Below, piece after piece: positions 1 through 7,076 of a stretch of 9,418 nt of DNA. Numbering within the stretch: the first letter of the stretch is position 1; every line of letters starts with the position of its first letter. Made by a program: the position numbers and the translations under genes. This DNA comes from DATIRA01 sp964553405 (GTDB taxonomy: Bacteria > Pseudomonadota > Gammaproteobacteria > Steroidobacterales > Steroidobacteraceae). A model generated the notes under the pieces. It searched no databases. It was given only the letters and a program-made list of their open reading frames with translations, and was not told where the DNA came from. The stretch lies in assembly GCA_964553405.1 (NCBI GenBank), contig CAZKLS010000106.1, positions 1 through 9,418 of the forward strand, in the 5' to 3' direction.

Positions 1-1072
<1,072 letters not shown>

Positions 1073-1110
1073 GGGGCATCAGTTTCCTGTCGCGCCGGTG
1101 GAGTTCTCGT

Positions 1111-1611
1111 TCAGGCCTGGCCGATCTCGGTGAGCCGGCGCTTGAGCGAAGGCGGGTCGAGGTCCGAGATCGGCAGGCTCACCAGCTGGCCGATCCGCCG
1201 CTCCAGGGCCGCCCAGGTTTCGCGAAACGCGCTGGCCATGTCTGCGTCGGAGCCCTGGACGCCCGCAGGGTCGGGGAGGCCCCAATGGGCGGTCACCGGT
1301 TGCCCGGGCCAGACGGGACAGGCCTCGTTCGCGGCGCTGTCGCAGACCGTGAATACGAAGTCGAGGGCTGGGGCGCCGGGCGCCGCAAATTCGTCCCAGG
1401 ACTTGCTGCGCAGCCCTTCGGTCGGCAAGCCGGCCTGCCGCAGGACTGCGAGCGCGTGCGGATTGACCCGGCCGACCGGGTGGCTGCCCGCGCTGAACGC
1501 CTCGAACCTGCCCTGCCCACGACTGTTGAGCAGCGCTTCGGCCAGGATGCTGCGCGCGGAGTTGCCGGTGCAAAGGAACAGCACGTTCAAGGCCCCGTGA
1601 GTCTCGGTCAT
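1111..1611 (-). CDS. arsC: Arsenate reductase, low-molecular-weight tyrosine phosphatase type
   Basis: This 166-residue cytoplasmic enzyme reduces arsenate to arsenite for export by the downstream transporter. It has the phosphatase-type P-loop CTGNSARS, a CX5R motif with nucleophile Cys14 and Arg20, near the N-terminus. A DP motif (Asp114) sits where the family's general acid lies. A cysteine pair at 90 and 98 (TVCDSAANEACP) matches the redox relay of ArsC enzymes that form an internal disulfide, usually recycled by thioredoxin; that reductant is inferred. The frame extends upstream to 1692, but the start at 1611 is chosen because GGAGG lies 6 nt before it and the protein then begins MTETHGALNVLFLCTGN, the normal distance to the P-loop. 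It is 77 nt downstream of arsR in the same operon. Confidence 0.95.
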   Translation of the reverse strand: MTETHGALNVLFLCTGNSARSILAEALLNSRGQGRFEAFSAGSHPVGRVNPHALAVLRQAGLPTEGLRSKSWDEFAAPGAPALDFVFTVCDSAANEACPVWPGQPVTAHWGLPDPAGVQGSDADMASAFRETWAALERRIGQLVSLPISDLDPPSLKRRLTEIGQA

Positions 1612-1660
1612 CCACTGCCTCCGGTTTCGATCTGCAATCCAGCTCACGGAGCCGAGCCAC

Positions 1661-1677
1661 GATGCCGGGCCGGCATC
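1661..1677 (-). other. Compact hairpin between arsR and arsC
   Basis: GATGCCG and CGGCATC form a perfect 7-bp inverted repeat with a 3-nt loop (8 bp with a 1-nt loop if drawn tightly). It lies in the 77-nt spacer between the arsR stop and the arsC start. No T-tract follows, so it is not a standard terminator. It could stabilise an mRNA end or adjust the arsR:arsC ratio, but this is inference from position only. Confidence 0.4.
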
Positions 1678-1688
1678 CGCCGCATGGC

Positions 1689-2021
1689 TCAACCGACCTT
1701 ACGGCCCGTTGCGAGGCGCTGTGACGCCGCGCAGGAGCGTCCGCCGCAGCAGTTCTCGCCGAGGAAGGCGATCAGTCCTTCCATCGCATCGAAGTCCGCC
1801 GAGTAATAGACGAAGCGCCCCTGCTGTCGCGACTGCACCAGGCCAGCTTGCACCAGCGTCTTGACGTGGAACGAGAGCGTGCTCGCCGGCAGGTTCAGCC
1901 GCTCCGCGATCTGGCCCGCGGCCAGTCCCTCGGGTCCGGCCTGCACCAGCAGGCGGAAGACGTCGAGGCGACTGTCCTGCGCGAGCGCTGCAAGCGAACT
2001 GACTGCGCGCGACGTATCCAT
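1689..2021 (-). CDS. arsR: ArsR-family arsenite-responsive repressor with C-terminal cysteine cluster
   Basis: This 110-residue winged-helix repressor of the ArsR/SmtB family would repress the ars operon until arsenite releases it. The recognition region is around LNLPASTLSFHVKTLVQAGLV (residues 42-62), followed by a beta-wing (QSRQQGRFVYYSA). It lacks the ELCVCDL metal site of the E. coli/R773 type. The only cysteines are Cys91, Cys92 and Cys97 in the C-terminal tail (ENCCGGRSC), resembling the Acidithiobacillus ferrooxidans ArsR type, where three C-terminal cysteines bind As(III). It is first in the operon. The start is supported by the typical N-terminus (MDTSRAVSSLAALAQ), but no convincing Shine-Dalgarno precedes it (only GGA 3 nt away). 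The mRNA may therefore begin at or near the ATG. A 6-6-6 palindrome ends 1 nt upstream of the start codon. Confidence 0.94.
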   Translation of the reverse strand: MDTSRAVSSLAALAQDSRLDVFRLLVQAGPEGLAAGQIAERLNLPASTLSFHVKTLVQAGLVQSRQQGRFVYYSADFDAMEGLIAFLGENCCGGRSCAASQRLATGRKVG

Positions 2022-2022
2022 G

Positions 2023-2056
2023 TTTCCAGAATCATGGAAATGTATTCGCCTGTCAA
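2023..2056 (-). promoter_or_regulatory. arsR promoter with probable ArsR operator
   Basis: On the minus strand, TTGACA (2056-2051) is a perfect -35 box. At 17 nt spacing it is followed by GATTCT (2033-2028), a weak -10. Over the -10 lies the perfect inverted repeat TTTCCA-N6-TGGAAA (2040-2023), one base from the arsR start codon. Its position is what an autorepressing ArsR would need, since binding would block the -10 box and the transcription start. Assigning it as the ArsR operator is inference from position and symmetry. TACATT (2044-2039) is an alternative -10 but has no good -35. Confidence 0.6.
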
Positions 2057-2108
2057 CAGGAACCGATGGCGTCGCCGCCGGCCTGCGCCTGCGGGGCTCA
2101 GCCTATCT

Positions 2109-2141
2109 ATTGATCTCATTGGAATGATCGATTTGATCAAT
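2109..2141. promoter_or_regulatory. Nested GATC-containing palindromes in the arsR/DUF2061 divergent region
   Basis: ATTGATC (2109-2115) and GATCAAT (2135-2141) are perfect 7-bp inverted arms with a 19-nt spacer. Nested inside is TGATC-GATTT-GATCA (2125-2139), and CATT-GG-AATG (2117-2126) adds a third small dyad. The segment is clearly AT-richer than its surroundings and ends 63 nt before the DUF2061 start. It looks like an operator or promoter for that gene, with TTGATC (2110-2115) as a possible -35, but no convincing -10 was found. No regulator can be named from the sequence. Confidence 0.4.
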
Positions 2142-2204
2142 GATCCAGCGCCGGGCAGGCTGATTCCCGGCCCTGCCGTTGACCGAGCCTGGAGGTACTG
2201 CGCC

Positions 2205-2444
2205 ATGAAACGCGACCTGCTGAAGACCCTGTCGTTCGCCACGCTGCACTTCGGCGTGGCGTTCGCCGTCACCTATGCGCTCACGGGTTCCGTCACTGTC
2301 GCCGCGGGCGTCGGCCTCATCGAGCCGCTCGCGAACACCTTCGCGTTCTACCTGCACGAGCTCGCGTGGCGCCGCATCGACTCGGGTAGGGCCGCGCACA
2401 TTGCGGCGCCGTTCCGCTGTTGCGGCGCAGCCAGGCCTGGCTGA
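2205..2444 (+). CDS. DUF2061 family small membrane protein
   Basis: This 79-residue predicted inner-membrane protein has the DUF2061 pattern: a KTLSFATLHFGVAF opening, the central phrase ALTGS (25-29), then GLIEPLANTFAFYLHELAWRR (37-57). Two hydrophobic helices (about 11-35 and 37-50) are followed by a basic tail ending in a short cysteine-containing stretch (RCCG). The family's function is unknown. The start at 2205 is chosen because GGAGG (2191-2195) lies 9 nt upstream and the protein then begins exactly at the family's usual N-terminus; the longer open frame from 1848 would run antisense through arsR. It is transcribed away from arsR and looks monocistronic. The last 20 or so residues are not part of the conserved domain. 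Confidence 0.85.
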   Translation: MKRDLLKTLSFATLHFGVAFAVTYALTGSVTVAAGVGLIEPLANTFAFYLHELAWRRIDSGRAAHIAAPFRCCGAARPG

Positions 2445-2509
2445 AGCCAGAAGCGACCGGGCCCCTTGCTGGTCCCCGTCCGGTCGAGATCAGGTCACTC
2501 CTGAGGTCG

Positions 2510-2600
2510 GTCCTCGAGGAAGCTCCGTGGCTCGATCACGTGGACCGGACTGCGGATCGTGCTGTCCGCGACGGGATTCCTCGACGTACCTCACGGTTGC
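2510..2600 (-). pseudogene. Decayed, internally deleted rpoD-like fragment
   Basis: This intergenic stretch matches the rpoD gene at the right end of the window, in the same order and orientation. Bases 2510-2527 are identical over 18 bp to 8772-8789, the rpoD 3' end coding RSFLED. Bases 2531-2562 match 9237-9268 at 30 of 32 positions, the part coding TIRIPVHMIE at the region 2.4/3.0 junction. Bases 2563-2600 align more loosely, with several small deletions, to 9269-9320. Only 3 nt separate the first two blocks here, against 447 nt in rpoD. Read on the minus strand the fragment gives TIRSPVHVIEPRSFLEDRPQE before a stop. Upstream the frame is broken, so no function is expected. The parent could be rpoD itself or a related sigma-70 gene. 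Confidence 0.6.
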
Positions 2601-2631
2601 GGCCGCCTGCTGCCGGTTGGGGCCCGTCGGC

Positions 2632-2673
2632 TTGATTAATGGCCGTATATGGTATAAAAAGACCCATATATGG
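2632..2673 (+). promoter_or_regulatory. DUF6502 operon promoter with twin palindromic sites
   Basis: A near-consensus extended -10, TGG-TATAAA (2650-2658), lies 12 nt before the DUF6502 start. TTGATT (2632-2637) is a possible -35 at a short 15-nt spacing. Transcription would begin around 2665, leaving a leader of only about five bases, and no Shine-Dalgarno is present. Two copies of a 10-bp dyad flank the -10 box: CCGTATATGG (2643-2652, one mismatch) and the perfect palindrome CCATATATGG (2664-2673), which covers the start codon. They are 21 bp apart, two helical turns. This layout suggests cooperative binding of a repressor, perhaps DUF6502 itself. Confidence 0.6.
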
Positions 2674-3497
2674 ACATTGTGCTCGACAAGCCGGTGATGC
2701 GCGCCTGCCGCCAGTGGCTGCGTCCAGTCGCGCGCTGGCTGCTGCGATCCGGTGTCGCCTGGAGGGAATTCTCCGAGCTCTCGCGCAAGGTTTTCGTGGA
2801 CGTGGCCACCGAGGAGTTCGGGATCCGGGGCCGTCCGACCAATGTCTCGCGTGTCGCGTTGCTGACAGGGCTCACCCGACGCGAAGTCCGCCGTCTGCGC
2901 AGCGAGGACCTCGGCCCTGCGCCCGCGGAGCCCGAGCGGCCCGTGAATCACGCCAGCCGGGTACTGACGGGCTGGCATCTCGACCCCGAGTTCACCGACG
3001 TGCTGGGTCAGCCACGGGTGCTGCCCGAGTCGGGCGAGGAGGGCAGTTTCGCGGTGCTGCTGCGGCGCTACGCGGGAGACATTCCGGCGACTGCACTGAC
3101 GAAGGAACTGCTGCGATCCGGTTCCATCGAGCGGCTGGAAGGCGGCGACCTCCGCGTGCTTCGGCGCTACTACATGCCGAGCAAGCTGGACGGCCGCGCG
3201 GTCGAGCGCGCCGGCAGCGTGCTAGAGGATCTCGTCGACACGGTCGAGCACAACCTGTCGCGCCGCGCGCGCGAACCCTCGCGTTTCGAAGGCCGCGCGC
3301 AGAACGCGCATATCGACCCGCGTCACCTGCCCGCGTTCCGCGCCTTCATGGAGCGCGAGGCGCAGGGCTTCCTCGAGCGCGTGGACGACTGGCTCAGTTC
3401 GCACGAGATCGATGCCGACGGCAGCGCGACGGCGCCAGTCCGTCTCGGCGTCGGCGTCTACGCAATACACGATGCCCGTTCGGGAGGCATGTCATGA
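2670..3497 (+). CDS. DUF6502 family protein, possible regulator
   Basis: This 275-residue soluble protein has no signal peptide or membrane segment. It is recognised as DUF6502 from the N-terminal pattern LRPVARWLLRSGVAWREFSELSRKVFVDVA (residues 17-46, two short blocks joined by SGVAWREF) followed by TNVSRVALLTGLTRREVRRLR (57-77). The latter reads like a helix-turn-helix. The middle contains GWHLDPEFTDVLGQP (101-115), and the C-terminal half is charged and probably helical. Function is not established; DNA binding is inferred from the HTH-like segment and the twin palindromes at its promoter. The start at 2670 is the first suitable ATG after the -10 box and gives the usual distance to the conserved block. 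There is no ribosome-binding site, so translation may be leaderless. The stop overlaps the next gene's start (ATGA), implying translational coupling to the DUF5666 lipoprotein. Confidence 0.85.
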   Translation: MDIVLDKPVMRACRQWLRPVARWLLRSGVAWREFSELSRKVFVDVATEEFGIRGRPTNVSRVALLTGLTRREVRRLRSEDLGPAPAEPERPVNHASRVLTGWHLDPEFTDVLGQPRVLPESGEEGSFAVLLRRYAGDIPATALTKELLRSGSIERLEGGDLRVLRRYYMPSKLDGRAVERAGSVLEDLVDTVEHNLSRRAREPSRFEGRAQNAHIDPRHLPAFRAFMEREAQGFLERVDDWLSSHEIDADGSATAPVRLGVGVYAIHDARSGGMS

Positions 3498-4939
3498 CCC
3501 AATACACACGCAAGCTGGCCGTCGCCGCCACGTTCACAGTCCTGGTAACCGCTTGCGGTGGTGGAGGGGGCGGCGGCGATTCCATCGGCGGCGGCGACCC
3601 GGGCGGCGGCATCGATCGTGGTGGCATCACCATCGCGTTGGGGCCCGTCAACGGGTTCGGTTCCGTCATCGTGAACGGCGTGCGCTATTCGACGGGCGCG
3701 GCCAGCATCACCGTGGACGGACGGCCAGGCACAGAGTCGGATCTCAGGGTCGGCCAGGTGGTTCGCGTCGAGGGTGAAGTCGATGCCGGCGGAACCACGG
3801 GTACGGCGACCCGGATCAGTTACGACGACAACCTCGAGGGCCCGATCGAGAGCCTGGATCCTGCCGGCCAGCGCCTCGTGGTCCTCGGCCAGCGCGTGCA
3901 GGTCGGCCGGGACACCTCCTTCGACGACAGCATCGTGCCGCGCAGCCTGGAGGGGCTCAGCGTGGGTCAGCAGGTGGAAATCAGCGGCCTGGTTCGCGCG
4001 GACGGCGTCATCGACGCAACACGGATCGAGCCGCGCAGCGGCTTGGGCGAATTCGAGCTGAAGGGCTACGCCCGTGCCGTGGATACCGCGGCGCGACGCC
4101 TGACGGTCGGCGACCTGGCGGTCGACTGGTCCTCCGCCCAGATCGAGGGCTTCCCCAGCGGCCAGCCGGTGACCGGCGACTTCGTCCAGATCAAGGGATC
4201 ACTCGTGTCGCCCGGACTGCTGCGGGCCAGTGAGTTGAAGAAGGAAGACGCTGGCCTGGGCGGCGAGGACGGCGACGAGGGCGACCTGGAAGGCCTGGTG
4301 ACCCGGTTCGTCTCGACGTCTGATTTCGACGTGGCGGGGCAACGTGTAACGGCGACGGCCGCGACGCGCTACGAAGGTGGCAGTGCCGCCGACCTCGCCC
4401 TCAACGTGCGTGTCGAGGTGGACGGACGCATCGATGCCTCCGGGCGGTTGGTCGCGAGCGAGGTCGAGTTCCGGCGTGCGAGCACGGTCGAGCTCGCCGG
4501 GCGCGTGGAGTCGATTTCCGCCGCCGAGGGACGCCTGGTGATGCTGGGCAGGACGGTGACCACCACGTCGCTCACGCGCTTCGAGGATCACAGCTCCGCG
4601 GACCTTGAGCGCTTCGGCCTGGCCGACCTGCGCACGGGCGATTACGTCGAGCTGCGCGCCTACGAGGAGGCGGGCGTGCTCGTCGCGACGCTGGTCGAAC
4701 GCGACGACCCGGAGGACGGGGAAACGGAGGTGGAGGGCGTCGCGACGGACGTCGCGCCGCCGAACCTGACCGTTGGCGGCATTGCCGTAACAACGGACAC
4801 GGCGACGGAATTCAAGAACCGTGACGGAGTGATCACGGCCGCGGAATTCTTCAGCCTCGCACCAGGGCGCGAGGTGAAGATCCGGGGAACGCTGGTCGGC
4901 GCGGTGGTGCTGGCCGAGCGGGCTGAACTCGAGGACTGA
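3494..4939 (+). CDS. Lipoprotein with six DUF5666-type repeats
   Basis: This 481-residue exported protein has a basic N-terminus, a hydrophobic core and lipobox VTAC with lipidated Cys21. The residue after the cysteine is Gly, so Lol sorting to the outer membrane is likely. A glycine-rich linker (22-44) follows. Then come about six beta-rich repeats of 60-75 residues, at roughly 45-110, 113-180, 186-250, 264-328, 331-403 and 411-480. Each follows a pattern of G-x-hydrophobic, a short strand ending in G-x-x-V, then L-x-x-G-x-x-V-x-V-x-G and a closing A-x-x-(V/I/L)-E. Repeat 1 carries GFGSVIVNGVRY and repeat 2 DTSFDDSI, both typical of DUF5666 proteins. No catalytic motif is visible and Cys21 is the only cysteine. 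The start at 3494 has GGGAGG 6 nt upstream; the frame is open back to 2639, but that part is antisense-like shadow over DUF6502. It shares an operon with a larger paralogue. Confidence 0.88.
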   Translation: MTQYTRKLAVAATFTVLVTACGGGGGGGDSIGGGDPGGGIDRGGITIALGPVNGFGSVIVNGVRYSTGAASITVDGRPGTESDLRVGQVVRVEGEVDAGGTTGTATRISYDDNLEGPIESLDPAGQRLVVLGQRVQVGRDTSFDDSIVPRSLEGLSVGQQVEISGLVRADGVIDATRIEPRSGLGEFELKGYARAVDTAARRLTVGDLAVDWSSAQIEGFPSGQPVTGDFVQIKGSLVSPGLLRASELKKEDAGLGGEDGDEGDLEGLVTRFVSTSDFDVAGQRVTATAATRYEGGSAADLALNVRVEVDGRIDASGRLVASEVEFRRASTVELAGRVESISAAEGRLVMLGRTVTTTSLTRFEDHSSADLERFGLADLRTGDYVELRAYEEAGVLVATLVERDDPEDGETEVEGVATDVAPPNLTVGGIAVTTDTATEFKNRDGVITAAEFFSLAPGREVKIRGTLVGAVVLAERAELED

Positions 4940-5007
4940 CCGGGGTTTCGGGGTGTAGCGGGCCGACGCGGCTCATCCGATCAGTATCGAGTGACATGAG
5001 GTGTTCG

Positions 5008-7044
5008 ATGAAGAACTGGAAAGGAAGATTTCTGATGACTGCCGGGGTGGCCACGCTGGTGGCTGCCTGCGGCGGCGGAGGTTCGGGATCGGGCTCGTCG
5101 GCGGGCTCCGTGGCGCCACCGGCGTCACAGCCGCCGGCCGGTCCGGGTGCCGCAAAGACCGTCGTCGTGTCGGGCGCGATCAGCGGCTTCGGCAGCATCA
5201 TCGTCAACGGCGTGCGCTACGACACGTCTGCAGCAACCGTGCGCATTGAGGACCGGCCAGCGACGCTCGCCGAGCTCGAGGTCGGCGAGGTTGTGCGCCT
5301 CGAGGCGGAAATCGACGACAACGGCGGCAGGCGGGCGAGGACCGTCGAAATGCGTCGCCTGATGCAGGGTGAAGTCGAGTCCGTGGATGCGGCGGCCGGT
5401 GTCGTCGTGGTTGCGGGCCAGCGCGTGCGGGCAGACGACGACACGTCGTTCGACGATTCCATTCGTGAGCGCTCGGTGGCGGGCCTCGCGCGCGGCGATC
5501 GCGTCGAAGTCCACGGCTTCATCGGCGCGGACGGTCTTGCGCGCGCCACGCGCCTCGAGCGTTCGCAGGCGGGCGACGTCGAGGTCGAGGTCAAGGGCCG
5601 CGTGGCCGATCACGACCCCGTGGCCCGCCGGTTCAGCATTGGCAGTCTGCGCGTCGACTATTCCTCCGCCGAGCTGGAGGACTTCGGCGCAGCCGGACCG
5701 GCCGCGGGCGACATCGTCGAGGTAAAAGGACGTGAGTTCCTTGCCGACGGCGCGCTGCGCGCCCAGCGGATTTCGCGTGAGGATCATCGTTTCGACGACG
5801 GCGCAGGCAACGAAGTCGAGGTGGAGGGACTGATCACGCGCTTCGCTTCGCCGGGCGACTTCGACGTGGCAGGCAAGCAGGTGAGCACCACCGCCAGCAC
5901 GATGTTCGTCGGCGGCGAGCCGGGCTCGCTGGCATTGAACGTCAAGGTCGAGGTCGAGGGGCGGCTGGATGCGAGCGGCGTGCTGGTCGCGGACAAGGTG
6001 GCGGTCAAGCGCAAGGCGAGTGTCCGCTTCGAGGCGATGGTCGACGCTGTCGATGCCTCGGGTGGAACTTTCAATGCACTGGGCCTGACGGTCGCCGTCA
6101 CGCCCGCCACACGTCTCGAGGACAAGGAGGGCGAAGAGCGGGAGTTCAGCATCGCGAGCCTGCGCGTCGGCGACTGGATCGAGGTCGCGGGCTATCAGGA
6201 TCCGCCCGGCAGCGGGCGCGTCGTGGCCATGCGCCTGGAACGCGACGAGCGCGACGACGAAGTGGAGCTGCGTGGCAGCGCTTCGGACCTGAACGCGCCG
6301 TTGCTGCGCGTGGCCGGGGTCCTGGTCGAGACGGGTCCACGGACACGCTATGAGATCGAGGATGTGGACGTGCCGTCCGGTACGTTCTTTGCCGAGGCGC
6401 ACGGCCGCGTCGTCGAGGCAGAGGGCGACTGGAACGGTACTGCGCTGCTCGCGGCCAAGCTCGAGATCGAGGAGCCGGATGACGGCGTCACGCAGCCGCC
6501 GCCCGAGCCGCCAACTCCGCCGACTCCGCCCACGCCGCCAGTCGGCAACCAGGCGCCGGTGGCTTCGGCCGGCCCGCCGCAGACCGTAAGCCCAGGCGCG
6601 GGTGTGACGCTCGACGGCAGCGCGAGTCGTGATCCGGACGGCGATGCGTTGAGCTTCGCCTGGACGCTGGAGCGCCCGCCGGGCAGTGCCGCGAACCTGT
6701 CGGCCGCGGATACGAGCACGCCGAGCTTCATCGCCGACGTCGCCGGCGTCTATACGGCACGGTTGGTCGTAAGCGACGGTGAGCTGCAAAGCGCTCCCGC
6801 ATCGGTGACGGTCACTGCGAGAACACCACCGGCAGGTCCGGACGGCGCGGTGCTGTATGCCGACAACTGTGCCGGTTGCCACGGGCCAGTCAACGCGATC
6901 CGGATGATCCCGGCCAGCAACCGCTCGGCCAGCGACATCCAGCGTGCCATCGACTCCAACAAGGGCAACATGGGCTTCCTCAGCCGGCTGACCGCGGCGG
7001 AAGTACAGGCCATCGCCGACGCGATCGCGGCCGCGAATCCATAG
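5008..7044 (+). CDS. Lipoprotein fusing six DUF5666-type repeats, a PKD-like domain and cytochrome c
   Basis: This 678-residue exported protein has lipobox VAAC (Cys21) and Gly at the next position, so outer-membrane anchoring is likely. Six repeats (about 51-118, 119-188, 190-262, 268-338, 339-414, 417-488) match those of the preceding lipoprotein one for one, including GFGSIIVNGVRY and DTSFDDSI. A proline/threonine linker (497-511) leads to a PKD-like domain (514-604: PVASAGPPQTV, LDGSASRDPDGD, VYTARLVVSDG). A cytochrome c domain (611-678) follows, with heme motif CAGCH (621-625) and Met655 in NKGNMGFLS as probable second ligand. Likely role: membrane-tethered electron carrier at the periplasmic face or cell surface; the partner is unknown. 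The frame also allows a start at 4996, but GAGG at 4998-5001 lies 6 nt before 5008, which is preferred. It lies 68 nt after its paralogue without an intervening terminator, so it is probably cotranscribed. Confidence 0.9.
   Translation: MKNWKGRFLMTAGVATLVAACGGGGSGSGSSAGSVAPPASQPPAGPGAAKTVVVSGAISGFGSIIVNGVRYDTSAATVRIEDRPATLAELEVGEVVRLEAEIDDNGGRRARTVEMRRLMQGEVESVDAAAGVVVVAGQRVRADDDTSFDDSIRERSVAGLARGDRVEVHGFIGADGLARATRLERSQAGDVEVEVKGRVADHDPVARRFSIGSLRVDYSSAELEDFGAAGPAAGDIVEVKGREFLADGALRAQRISREDHRFDDGAGNEVEVEGLITRFASPGDFDVAGKQVSTTASTMFVGGEPGSLALNVKVEVEGRLDASGVLVADKVAVKRKASVRFEAMVDAVDASGGTFNALGLTVAVTPATRLEDKEGEEREFSIASLRVGDWIEVAGYQDPPGSGRVVAMRLERDERDDEVELRGSASDLNAPLLRVAGVLVETGPRTRYEIEDVDVPSGTFFAEAHGRVVEAEGDWNGTALLAAKLEIEEPDDGVTQPPPEPPTPPTPPTPPVGNQAPVASAGPPQTVSPGAGVTLDGSASRDPDGDALSFAWTLERPPGSAANLSAADTSTPSFIADVAGVYTARLVVSDGELQSAPASVTVTARTPPAGPDGAVLYADNCAGCHGPVNAIRMIPASNRSASDIQRAIDSNKGNMGFLSRLTAAEVQAIADAIAAANP
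6496..6540 (+). repeat. Short tandem repeat coding a Pro/Thr linker
   Basis: Degenerate 9-bp units coding P-P-T (pattern CC-N-CCN-ACN) are repeated about three times within a run of proline codons (residues 497-511 of the cytochrome-bearing lipoprotein). The segment joins the DUF5666-type repeats to the PKD-like domain and probably acts as a stiff spacer. Such units can change in copy number by slippage. Confidence 0.6.
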
Positions 7045-7076
7045 CAGATCAGGACCCCGGACCTCCCGGTCCACTC

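Noticed and set aside
2429..2450. Perfect 14-bp palindrome and adjoining small hairpin at the end of the DUF2061 gene, considered as a terminator
   Set aside because: AGCCAGGCCTGGCT overlaps the stop codon and is not followed by a T-run, so it does not fit an intrinsic terminator.
2664..2673. CCATATATGG read as an SRF-type CArG box
   Set aside because: It matches that eukaryotic consensus by coincidence; the setting is bacterial, and the second nearby copy and promoter position explain it better as a bacterial operator.
2490..2978. 162-codon minus-strand open frame across the intergenic region and the DUF6502 5' end
   Set aside because: It is not in the frame that resembles RpoD, shows no known motif, and runs through the DUF6502 promoter.
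2639..3493. N-terminal extension of the first DUF5666 lipoprotein frame back to 2639
   Set aside because: This part overlaps DUF6502 in another frame and has shadow-like composition. The signal peptide with lipobox, and a strong Shine-Dalgarno, place the start at 3494.
3555..3612. G-rich tract near the start of the first lipoprotein, considered as a G-quadruplex element
   Set aside because: It is explained by glycine codons of the linker after the lipid cysteine. Most G-runs are only two bases long, so a stable quadruplex is not supported.
5125..7074. 649-codon minus-strand open frame opposite the cytochrome-bearing lipoprotein
   Set aside because: It is an antisense shadow: no recognisable domain and Arg/Ala/His/Asp-rich composition. 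It covers a plus-strand gene with a Shine-Dalgarno, signal peptide, repeats and CAGCH.
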